Positions 26,702-37,389 of a stretch of 64,000 nt of DNA are shown here, piece after piece. Both the position numbers and the translations under genes were made by a program. Source of the DNA: Onthophagus taurus (lineage: Eukaryota; Arthropoda; Insecta; Coleoptera; Scarabaeidae); NCBI RefSeq assembly GCF_036711975.1, contig NC_091973.1, positions 3,596,001 through 3,660,000 of the forward strand, in the 5' to 3' direction. Under the pieces are notes generated by a model. It saw only the letters and a list, made by a program, of their open reading frames with translations. It did no database searches and was not told the origin of the DNA. Positions within the stretch are counted from its first letter, which is position 1. Every line of letters starts with the position of its first letter.

Positions 26702-29700
26702 TTAATCCGTACTTACTCTTATTGAACTCGGGTATCGATCTCGTGTCAAATCGGTATCGTTCAAACATAAATCGGAATCTGAATCGATTAAGCCACTCCC
26801 GTTTCTCGCATTACCACCTTCCTATAATGTTTAGAAGTCAGATGATGCAAATTAGAGCTGAAATCGTTCATTACCTGAGTCATTTGTTCCATTGTTGTAA
26901 GTAATCGTGCGAGAGGATTACAACAAACAGGGAGAGTTTCCAATAAAGTTGGTTTTGAATGTGTTAAAAGCGGTTTCATGTAGTTTGTATCGAAACTACC
27001 CCATACACGAGCCAAAAGACCTTTCTCGTTCGGTTTTGGCATATCCCCGCCAACTACATAGTTCCATTCTTGATAATTTGGGGTTCCATTACCCTAAAAA
27101 ATTTTTTGTGACATCTAGAAATAATTAAAAATTAATTTTAGTTACATTTTGAGACGCTTGATTTGATAAAGCTTCAGTTTCTTCATCAACACCTACACTA
27201 GAATCATAAAAAAGTGTTATTTAATAATTTTTATTGTTTTATTATTCTTACGGTATTTGGAACCATGAAAGCAAATGTAAAGCGGCCCCTCCCTGTATAA
27301 TAACTGTGATAATAACGATTAACGACGTTGTGGTTAACATGATTTGTCGAGCTTCGGAGACGGTGTTGCGTATTGCTAAAGCAAACGACATAGCGCCGCG
27401 TAAACCAGAAAAGAACAACATGTGTTGGAAATTCGGCGAAATTTTTGGTTCACGCGCTATGTTTAACAAAAATGATAACGGATATATGTTTGCGGCTCTT
27501 CCTATCATAGCACATATCTAATATTTTTTAATTAAGGAATATTTAGAATATAAAATAAAATATTTTTTAGTATTAGATAATTAAAGGATACAAATCCAGC
27601 TAAAATAAACAACGGGTCAAAATGGTGTTTGGGAAACGTGAACATCGAAACTCCAATATAGGTGAAAATAAAATTTTCCGCCAAGAAATTAAGTAATTCA
27701 AACATTTGTTTCGTACGTTGTCTCGAGTCATCAGAAAGGTTGTTGTATGTGTAATGGGCTTGACACATCCCGCAAAATAAGACAGATACTACCCCTAAAA
27801 CATAATTTATTAATACAATTACAAAGTTTGTTTTAATATGTTTTACCTGTAAGCTCAGAAGCTTCGGCGATTAAAAACGTACTATAAGACATAAGTACAA
27901 AAAGTGCCGACTCTAAAAGTGGAAAATCTCTAACTCTAGTAAACTTCGTCAAGTAAAAATTTGAGTTAAGAAAAAAATATGATACAAAAATGAAAAAAAT
28001 TAATAGTGTTCGACCGAAACTTCGTTCACTAATAATTACGCATTTGATCGGCGTATTTAGTAATTTAGTAATCGGACGTTTATATCACAAAGAGTACTTG
28101 GTCCCAAGTATCATGAACAGTAGTTAAGCGGCCGACGTCTTGGAAGTCGGCCGAGATTATTTCTTATATTAGGAAGAATACGTGGGGCGGCCGACGTCTT
28201 TGAAGTCGGCCGAGATTATTCGGCCGCCCCAAATACTCCTTGTGATATAAAAAATAACCTCGGCCGACTTCGAAGACGTCGGCCGCCCCAAATATTCTTA
28301 GTGGTATAAGAAATAAGCTCGGCCGACTTCGAAGACGTCGGCCGTCCTAAGCATCATGAATTTAGGGCGCCCCAAGTATTCTTCCTAATATAAGAAATAA
28401 TCTCGGCCGACTTCGAAGACGTCGGCCGCCCCAAATATTCTTCGTGGTATAAGAAATAATCTCGGCCGACGTCTTTGAAGTCGGCCGAGATGATCCGAAT
28501 ACTCTTCGTGATGTAAGAAATAAGTTCGGCCGACTTCGAAGACGTCGGCCGCCCTAAGTTCATGATAATTAGGACGGCCGACGTCTTCGAAGTCGGCCGA
28601 GCTTATTTCTTATACCACGAAGAATATTTGGGGCGGCCGACGTCTTCGAAGTCGGCCGAGATAATTTCTTATATTAGGAAGAATACTTGGGGCGGCCGAC
28701 GTCTTCGAAGTTGGCCGAGATTATTCGGCCGCCCCAAATACTCCTTGTGATGTAAGAAATAACCTCGGCCGACTTCGAAGACGTCGGCCGCCCTAAGTTC
28801 ATGATACTTGGGACGGCCGACATCTTCGAAGTCGGCCGAGGTTATTTCTTATATCACAAAGAGTACTTGGGGCGGCTGACGTCTTCGAAGTCGGCCGAGA
28901 TGATCCGAATACTCTTCGTGATGTAAGAAATAAGCTCGGCCGACTTCGAAGACGTCGGCCGCCCTAAGTTCATGATACTTGGGACGGCCGACATCTTCGA
29001 AATCGGCCGAGATTATTTCTTATATTAGGAAGAATACTTGGGGCGGCCGACGTCTTCGAAGTCGGCCGAGATTATTCGGCCGCCCCAAATACTCCTTGTG
29101 ATGTAAGAAATAACCTCGGCCGACGTCTTCGAAGTCGGCCGAGATTATTTCTTATATTAGGATGAATACTTGGGGCGGCCGACGTCTTCGAAGTCGGCCG
29201 AGATTATTCGGCCGCCCCAAATACTCCTTGTGATGTAAGAAATAACCTCGGCCGACTTCGAAGACGTCGGCCGCCCTAAGTTCATGATACTTGGGACGGC
29301 CGACATCTTCGAAGTCGGATGAGATTATTTCTTATATTAGGAAGAATACTTGGGGCGGCCGACGTCTTCGAAGTCGGCCGAGATTATTTCTTATATTAGG
29401 AAGAATACTTGGGGCGGCCGACGTCTTCGAAGTCGGCCGAGATTATTCGGCCGCCCCAAATACTCCTTGTGATGTAAGAAATAACCTCGGCCGACTTCGA
29501 AGACGTCGGCCGCCCTAAGTTCATGATACTTGGGACGGCCGACATCTTCGAAGTCGGCCGAGATTATTTCTTATATTAGGAAGGATACTTGGGGCGGCCG
29601 ACGTCTTCGAAGTCGGCCGAGATTATTTCTTATATTAGGAAGAATACTTGGGGCGGCCGACGTCTTCGAAGTCGGCCGAGGTTATTTCTTATATCACAAA

Positions 29701-31477
29701 GAGTACTTGGGGCGGCTGACGTCTTCGAAGTCGGCCGAGATGATCCGAATACTCTTCGTGATGTAAGAAATAAGCTCGGCCGACTTCGAAGACGTCGGCC
29801 GCCCTAAGTTCATGATACTTGGGACGGCCGACATCTTCGAAGTCGGCCGAGATTATTTCTTATACCACGAAGAATACTTGGGGCGGCCGACGTCTTCGAA
29901 ATCGGCCGAGATTATTTGGCCGCTCCAAATACTCCTTGTGATATAAGAAATAACCTCGGCCGACTACGAAGACGTCGGCCGCCCTAAGTTCATGATACTT
30001 GGGACGGCCGACATCTTCGAAGTCGGCCGAGTTTGTTTTTTCGTATTTTTCTCGATATTTATGCATCTGAGAGCAAAAGTGGAAGAGAGCAATATTGTTA
30101 AAAATAAAATTTGCTACAACTTTTGTTCTGAAAGTTTTTTTGTAGTATGCTCCGAATCCCGAGTGTTTTATCCGCAAGTATCATGAACAATATTTATAAG
30201 TAAATTCTCAAATAAAAATATTCTACAATTAATTATTGGTTTCGGTCCGACACTATAAATGAAAATCAAATATAAAAAGGATATTAATGCTGTGAAACAT
30301 CCCATAACAGCTCCGATAAACAACGATAGCATAAAAATTCCGAAAAAATCGCCAACGGCTTTAAAGAACGCTATAGTTTCAAAATCTCCAGTTCCAGAAT
30401 ATCTTTCTCCATAATTTTGTATAGAACTATCAAAAAAAAATGATCAATAATAAATAATTTAAAAATAAAACATGAATAAATAACATACCCACTCAATACA
30501 ATAGAAACAGCATCGTTTAAGACACTTTCGCCGAATACTAAGGCATAAAGGTTGACGTCGACCCGAAGATCGTGGAATATTGCCAATACTGTAAGCGGAT
30601 CGGTGGAGGATATCAATGCACCGAAGTATAACGTATCTAAAAACGTGAAACTACTCGCCAAATGTGCGGGCATCAACTGGACACAGCCGTACATCAACGC
30701 CCCCACCAAAAACGAAGATACAGCGGTACCTATTATTGCGTATGTTAGTATAGCACCAAGATTGCGAAAGAAATATTTCTGAAAGTTTTTAAAAACGTTA
30801 GTTGTGGGACGCATGCAGTGAATTAATAAGCTGTAGTATATAGTCATATTTATGTTTTGTTTTAAAACAATTTCTTACCCTTTTGAGGGAATATCCCGCG
30901 TGAAAAATGATGGGTGGTAGAATGATATTGAAAAATATTTCCGGATCAAATGTTGCTTTTAAATCTATCTCGTTATCTTGCAAGTTTATTTCTCCACGAA
31001 ATGTATATTCGTAGGATTTATTCTTTAATAAACCGTTTACAGGAAATTTTAATGATAATATGTCAGGTGGAAGACTTGAATTATATTTGTCATCATTTGA
31101 AATTACTGTCATTGATAATACAGGATCTGTACTTCCTGCATAACGTATTATAGCTCCTACTATTAAACCTAAAAAAATAATTATACAAATATACATCTTT
31201 ATATCTCTACTTTTTTGTTATTATTATTATTACCATAAATAACAGCAAGTCCTGTCTCATGTAGAAAACTTACTCTACGGTGTTTAAACAACCAAATAGT
31301 CAACACTGTTAATATTAATAATATAGTATAAGACAATAAATTCAATGTATCCAAACGATGCGTTGATTGAGCTTTAGCATCTAAAACAATATCAGTTTCT
31401 GCCGCATCACAATCCAAAAGGTTTAATGCTAGGAACACTTGGAAAAAGCACAAGATACACGAAATGGTTGATTCCAT
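26702..31477 (-). CDS. Endosomal Na+/H+ exchanger, NHE6/7/9 group (SLC9A6/7/9)
   Basis: Electroneutral exchanger of endosomes and Golgi that sets lumenal pH; the group includes Drosophila Nhe3. Exons in coding order: 31234-31477, 30879-31168, 30489-30778, 30285-30426, 27847-27952, 27592-27794, 27252-27517, 27146-27197, 26875-27093, 26702-26821, giving 643 residues. It starts with a hydrophobic segment ([17 protein letters not shown]). Then come [51 protein letters not shown] and the transport core [11 protein letters not shown] and [10 protein letters not shown] (ND motif). Further on are [39 protein letters not shown] and LLTHSKP of the tail. The exon 4-5 and 6-7 junctions only work with U12-type introns (see separate entries). 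It is head-to-head with the first aldehyde oxidase. Confidence 0.95.
27518..27591 (-). other. U12-type GT-AG intron in NHE (74 bp)
   Basis: On the minus strand the intron opens GTATCCTTTA, matching the U12 5' splice consensus RTATCCTTT. Near the end it has ATTCCTTAAT, matching the U12 branch consensus TTCCTTAAY, about a dozen bases before the closing AG. Splicing here joins LAGF to [14 protein letters not shown], as expected for NHE6/7/9. No U2-type donor in this place gives the frame. Confidence 0.85.
27953..30284 (-). other. U12-type AT-AC intron in NHE (2332 bp)
   Basis: The minus-strand intron opens ATATCCTTTT, the U12 AT-AC donor consensus, and closes TTCTTAAC, then 12 bases, ending in AC. 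Removing it joins GCFTAL to [10 protein letters not shown], which matches TALVTKFTKLREF of NHE6. No GT-AG pair in the region restores this. The intron contains the large hairpin array at 28085-30035. Minus-strand AGTGTCGGACCGAAAC just after the donor and GTTTCGGTCGAACACT just before the branch site could pair at 14 of 16 positions. Confidence 0.85.
28085..30235. repeat. GGCCGAC hairpin array with unique flank
   Basis: About 1.95 kb (28085-30035) of alternating-orientation units. Each is a near-palindrome GGCCGACGTCTTCGAAG TCGGCC centred on TTCGAA, linked by GAGATTATTTCTTATAT and AAGAATACTTGGGGC spacers. Several dozen hairpins are present. Blocks of 200-250 bp are themselves repeated (for example TTCATGATACTTGGGACGG recurs at least seven times). 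The right flank 30036-30235 is shared with 32118-32245, so it belongs to the element. Reading frames in the units ([11 protein letters not shown] and its complement) are by-products of the repeat. Confidence 0.9.
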
Positions 31478-32723
31478 GTTGTTTGTTTTGATTATTTTTT
31501 ATCAAAGGCTACGATCAAAAAGCTGTTATTTATATTTATCTAAACGAAATCGACGTATTATTGTTAAATTTATTAAAATCGGTGTAGTTGTAACTGTATT
31601 TACTTGAAAAAATGTCAAAGAAACCAACTCATTTTCTTTTTTTAGACCCGCGACAGTGACAGCTTAACAACTACGACTTCTAACCAGTGGCGTATCGTAG
31701 CTTAACATCAAGGGTACAACCAGAATAAAATTATCGATAAAACTAATCTTCGAAAGTTTGATTAATCTATTGTGTAGATATTGTTTACATCGTTCTGTCT
31801 ATAAACTGATTGTATCGTAATAAATGACTCACTTGAAATGATAACGCAATTTCTTTTTATTACAAATTTAAAATTTGTTAAGTGTTATTTAGAAATTTAA
31901 TTTTTTATTTATTTTAATATTGATTATTATAATATTATTGTTTTCTGTTAAAAAAAACAGTGACGTAACAAAAGATTCTTTATTAATCATCGTTATTATA
32001 TCAAATTAATTTTTACAATATTTTAAAACCAAGTTTTTCTTGCTTAAAATTTATGGAACTTGAATACTTGAGAATTTTTTTTATATCACGAAAAATACTT
32101 GGGGCGGCCGACGTCTTCGAAGATTTCGTTCTAAAAATTTTTTTGAAGTATGCTCCGATTCCTGAGTGTTTTATCTCCAAGTATCATGAACAATATTTAG
32201 GACGATCGAATAAATAAATTCCCAAATAAAAATATTCTGCAATTAAAAAATTTGAAAAATACTTACCCTAAGTATTGTTTATGATACTTGGGGCGGCAAC
32301 AAGATTTTTATTACATCTATTATTTTAATTAATGCAATGTTGAGGGTTGCTGCGTAAAGCATAGATTAAAGCAAAATAAAACAAGGACTATTAATAAATA
32401 ATAAATAAAATATTGCATAAATCTAAAATGAAAAAAATCCTCTTAGATAACAATTATAAATAAATAAATCTGTTTATTTATCATAATTAAAGTTTTTAGA
32501 AAAAATAATTATTTTGCTTTAATTTTGAAATAGACGAAATTAAAGGTCAACTAAGAAAGATATCTTTTACCAAAATAGATGCATTAATTGCTTTTCTTAT
32601 CATTTCCGCGACTCTTATTTATTTTCTATTTATTTTGCATTTATTTTCAAAACAGTCGTTTAGGAATAATAAACCGTAAATTGTGTTCAGTGTTGAAATA
32701 GATTTAATATTGATGATTCTAAA
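31478..32723. other. Divergent NHE - AOX upstream region
   Basis: Shared upstream DNA of two head-to-head genes. It is AT-rich, with one GC-richer patch near 31640-31720. Part is occupied by a repeat fragment (32085-32300). No additional gene is seen. Confidence 0.4.
32085..32300. repeat. Fragment of the GGCCGAC repeat family
   Basis: It has one half-hairpin (GGGGCGGCCGACGTCTTCG), then GTATGCTCCGATTCCTGAGT and AAGTATCATGAACAATATTT, which match the unique flank beside the array at 30130-30200. It shows that the flank travels with the hairpins. Confidence 0.7.
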
Positions 32724-35700
32724 ATGATGAACTTTTTAAAATTTGGTTCCAATAGGAACGAAAATTCTATGCCAATGTAAGAAAATTTAATTCAAACATT
32801 TTTGTTATTATTTTATTTTAATTTGTAGTAAAAATGAAATTCGATTATATATTCACGATGAACTCCATATCGGTAAGATTTTATCATTCCCATAGGGTGT
32901 AATAATAAAATTAATTTTCAGTCAAAACAGATAATTTTTCTCCCAGCACTTCTTTAAATACTTATTTAAGGAAACAATCAAATTTAACCGGAACGAAAGT
33001 GATGTGTAGAGAAGGTGGTTGTGGTTGTTGTGTTGTTACGGCTATTATCAAACATCCAGTTACAACGAAAGAAGTTGTATTAGCTGTTAATTCTGTAAGA
33101 TTAGTGTAATTAATTATCGCACCAGACGTCATCATTGCAAGTATACAACCAATATCACAGTATTGGTATTGCAATACGCGATTTGTGTATTCAGATATAT
33201 TCAGTGTGATATTGGTTGCATACTTGCAATGTTGTATAACTGCATATATTATTATATAATTTTTTTAATTTTAAAATAGTGTTTAGTGTCAATATTTTCA
33301 TGTGAAGGTTGGAGAATAGTAACAATAGAAGGTTTAAAAGATAGCAAAGGAAATTATAACGCAATACAAGAAGCTTTAGTAAAATATAACGGAACGCAAT
33401 GTGGATTTTGTACACCGGGTATGATTATGTCAGCTTATGCAGCATTGCAAAATCCAAATTTAACCAAAGCTGATATGGAAAATTCTTTGGGAGGTAATCT
33501 TTGTCGTTGTACCGGTTATAGGCCGATTTTAGAAGCATTCAAATCTTTATCTAAACTGGAAAATGATTTGCCATGTAAGGCGCATGACATCGAAGATATG
33601 CCAAGTTGTCCGTTAAAAGACGAACTTAACGATTGGACTCAATTATTTCCCTTAAACACAACACCGTTTGGATTAGAATTGAGCGAATCATCTTGGTACA
33701 AAGTCTTCACGATTAAGGAGATCTTCGAATTATTCGCCAAATATCCACAAGCTACTTATCAATTAGTTGGGGGAAATACCGCGAAAGGTGTTTATAGAAC
33801 CACTGATAAAGAACTATACATAGACATTTCTGGAGTGAAAGAACTGCGCTTGACGAGAGTAGCAACTATTGGAGCTGGAACAACATTGAATGAGTTAAAA
33901 GATTTTTTTAGATCAACTGCAAAGTTGAAATCTTTTGGCTATATGAATAAACTTGCTGATCATGTTGATTTAGTAGCTACTGATCCTATCAGAAATGTAA
34001 GTTAGATATATACACTTTTTGCTTCATCATAAAAATATATTTTTTTTAGATTGGAACTATTGCAGGAAATCTTTCGATTAAATATGAACATAATGAATTT
34101 CCATCAGATATTTTTCTTATTTTAGAAGGTGTAGGTGCCACACTCAATATAGTATCCAAAGATAAAACACAAACAGTAACTTTAGTTGACTACCTAAAAA
34201 TGGATATGAAACAGAAAGTAATAAAGGAGGTAACATTTCCACCATTGAATACATCATATCTCTTCGACAGTTATAAAATTATGCCACGTGCTCAAAACGC
34301 ACATGCAATGGTAAACGCAGCATTTCTACTTCAGCTTAATGGAAATTCAGTTGTTGAAAACGCAAGAATTGTGTATGGTGGGATAAATCCAAAATTTATT
34401 CACGCAACAGAATTGGAATCTACTATTAAAAACAAAAAACTATTTGATGATGCCTTCTTGCAATCGTGTTACAAAACTTTAGATGATGAATTAAATCCGG
34501 ATTACGTATTACCAGATCCCAAACCAGAATTTCGTAAAGGTTTAGCAATTGCTCTTTTTTACAAATATGTTTTGAGTATAGCCCCTCAATATATGGTAAA
34601 TGAAAGGTACTATTCTGGTGGAAAAAAGTTGGTGAGGCCTATTTCAACTGCAACTCAAGATATTTTGAACCCACAAGAAGATATTTATCCTATAACAGAA
34701 GCTATTTCGAAATTAGAAGCGAAAGCTCAGGCTTCAGGTGCTGCCAAATACGTTATGGATTATCCTGACGAACCTAGACAGGCGTTTGCTGCTTTAGTTC
34801 TTGCCAAAGCAGCACCTTATTCAACCTTTGATGCCATTGATACTTCAAAAGCATCGGTAATAAACAAATACGTTTTGTTTTATTGTTAAAAATCTTTCGT
34901 TTTAGAAAGTTAAAGGATTTTTAGGATTTTATTCATCAAAAGATATTCCTGGTAACAATTTTTTTACTAGCTTTCTGCCAAAGCAAGAAAAAATATTTGC
35001 GGATAAAATGATAGAATATTATTCACAACCTGTTGGTATGGTGTTAGGCACTACTCAAGAAATAGCGGAACGTGCTGCTGATTTGGTAACTGTACAATAC
35101 ACCAAGCCAACGAAAAAACCCTTATTGACAATACCAGATATAATTAAAAAGAATGATACGACAAAAATAGTAATAGATAGCAAAGTTGACAGAAAAACTA
35201 AAGGAAATGATATTAAACGTGAAATAAAAGGTAATTATCTTTCTTCATTACAATATCATTTTCACATGGAGACTCAAAGTTGCAACGTGATACCTGTCGA
35301 GGATGGTTTAGATGTGTTTCCAACAACTCAATGGATGGATATTGTACAACATGGTATTGCTATGAGTTCTAATATTGATACGAATAGGATTAACATACAA
35401 GTTAGACGTTGCGGAGGTGGATATGGGGGAAAAATAACCAGAAATGCAATGCCGTCCTGCCAAGCAGCTCTTGGGGCAACTTTACAACAAAGACCAACTA
35501 GGATATGGCTACCTTTTGAAACAAACATGTCTGCTCTGGGGAAAAGAATTCCATGCTACGCTAATTACAAAGTTGGTGTTAATGAAAAAGGCGTCATACA
35601 ATATTTAGATGTAGATGCATACATGGATTATAGCACATCTGGCAATGAACCACAAATGCAACTGTTGATTCCAATGATTCTTAACGGTTATTATCCCGAC

Positions 35701-37063
35701 CCTGTGAAAATACAGACGTATCATACATTAACAGACACTCCAGGAAATATTAGCTGCAGAGGACCAGGTACAACTGAAGGCCTTGGTTTGATTGAATCTG
35801 TAATGGAACATATTGCTTATGAACTCAAACTTGATCCTATCGATGTACGAAAAGCAAATTGGGATAAAACGAATCATCCAAAACTTATAGATTTCATGAC
35901 ACAATTTGAGATCGATGCAAATATTGATCAACGAAAGCAAACTATTAATGATTTTAATAAAAACCATAGATGGAGAAAAAAAGGTATATCCACAGTAACT
36001 ATGGCTTATCATTACGACATAATCGGACCATGGAACGTACTTGTCTCAGTCTACCATGTAGATGGAAGAGTTTCTATCGCTCATGGAGGAATCGAAATTG
36101 GACAAGGCATTAATACTAAAGTAGCTCAAGTTTGTGCTTATTGTTTTGGTATACCCGTGGAAATGATTCAAGTAAAACCGTCTAATAATTTAATTTCGCC
36201 AAATTGTTTTACAACTGGGGGAAGTGCTACTAGTGAATCGGTGTGTTGGGCTGTTATTAAAGCTACAGAAGTTATTAAAGATCGCATGAAACCAGTAAAA
36301 GATGAAAACAAAAATGCAAATTGGGTTCAATTAGTTCAAGCATGTTTTTTGGCAAACATTCCTTTATCTGCAACTTATGAGTAAATAAAAAATCATAATA
36401 AATCATACATTATTAAGTAATGTTATTTGTAGCTTTAATAAGAAAGAAGTGAAACCTTATGTGATTTATGGCATATGTACTGCTGAAGTAGAAATAGATA
36501 TTTTAACAGGTAATCATATTTTAAGTCGCGTGGATCTTCTCGAAGATGTCGGGAATAGTATGAATCCAGCTGTGGATGTTGGCCAAGTCGAAGGAGCTTT
36601 TGTGATGGGCTTGGGTCTTTGGACACTTGAAGAAATCATTATGGCAGATACCGGCGAAATCAAAACGAACAGGACTTGGAATTACAAAATACCTGGGGCT
36701 AAAGATATTCCAGTTGATTTTCGGGTCAAATTTCCCAAAAATAATGCAAATCCCGTTGGAATTTTTAAGTCCAAAGGTATTCAAAAAACTAAAAATAAAT
36801 AAGTAAATAAATAAATAAAAAATTTTAGCGGTCGGTGAGCCTCCTTTATGTATGGCATGTGTAATTCCCTTTGCTATACGACAAGCTTTAGATTCTGCTA
36901 GGAAAGAGTCAAAAACAAAAGAGTCATCGTGGATCCCTATGAGTACGACCAAATTTTTTTTATTTCAATGTTTTTAAAATATTTTTTTTCAGATGGTCCC
37001 ACAACTGTTGAAGCTACCTTTATGAATAGTTTAAATGATTATACGCAATATAAATTAAATTAA
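32724..37063 (+). CDS. Aldehyde oxidase, tandem copy 1
   Basis: Molybdo-flavoenzyme of the xanthine oxidase family; oxidises aldehydes to acids, and in insects some members degrade odorant or xenobiotic aldehydes. Exons: 32724-32776, 32829-32872, 32922-33094, 33280-33996, 34050-34856, 34906-36380, 36433-36776, 36829-36942, 36993-37063, giving 1265 residues. The N-terminal plant-type 2Fe-2S domain has CREGGCGCC; the second iron-sulphur domain has CGFCTPGM and CRCTGYRP. The FAD domain has LVGGNTAKGVY and lacks the FFTGYR of xanthine dehydrogenase, favouring an oxidase. Molybdenum-site motifs are GGGYGGKITRN, CRGPGTTEGLG, EIGQGINTK and the catalytic Glu in VGEPPL. There is no signal peptide. Intron 3 holds a MITE (33103-33235). 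Substrate cannot be told from sequence. Confidence 0.93.
33103..33235. repeat. MITE in AOX1 intron 3
   Basis: A diverged copy of the TGCAACCAATAT family: left arm TAATTAATTATCGCACCAGA, right arm ATTGGTTGCATACTTGCAAT. The corresponding intron of the second aldehyde oxidase (40227-40279) lacks it, so the insertion is later than the duplication, or was lost from copy 2. Confidence 0.75.
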
Positions 37064-37389
37064 TGTAGATTTTTATTAATTGGGGATTGAAATATTTTTA
37101 AAAATTAAATGAAAACAAAAAAGTGTGCTTTAATTTAACCTCCATCTTCTTAATGTAGCTTTTGATAGTTTTATGCCTAGAAAATATCAAATAACGCGTG
37201 AATTGCGTTCGTGATAGAGTTCCTGAACTTAGATCATTTTTTAATTGTGTCTCACTCTCCTTCTTATTGTTTCTATTTCTATGGATGCAAAGATGGAAGA
37301 CTGGAATATATCCTGGAGAAGCTAGAGTCGGGCGAGGAGAATCTGTGAGAGAGTGAGGATGAGGATGACTTAATTTAGGTTATGCCAAG
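37064..37389. other. AOX1 3' region
   Basis: AT-rich 3' flank of the first aldehyde oxidase, leading into the satellite. A candidate ATTAAA is at about 37105. Nothing else is recognised. Confidence 0.4.

Noticed and set aside
28354-29807. Open frames of 60-80 codons with [15 protein letters not shown]-like repeated peptides on both strands
   Set aside because: They are translations of the hairpin repeat unit in an intron and occur wherever the unit occurs; both strands and several frames are equally open.
28085-30035. Regular array resembling a CRISPR
   Set aside because: Units are themselves palindromes in alternating orientation with repeated, not unique, spacers, in an intron of an animal gene.
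30255-30426. NHE exon 4 reading on as [11 protein letters not shown]
   Set aside because: This continuation does not match the family and ends in repeat-flank sequence; the AT-AC splice gives the conserved residues instead.
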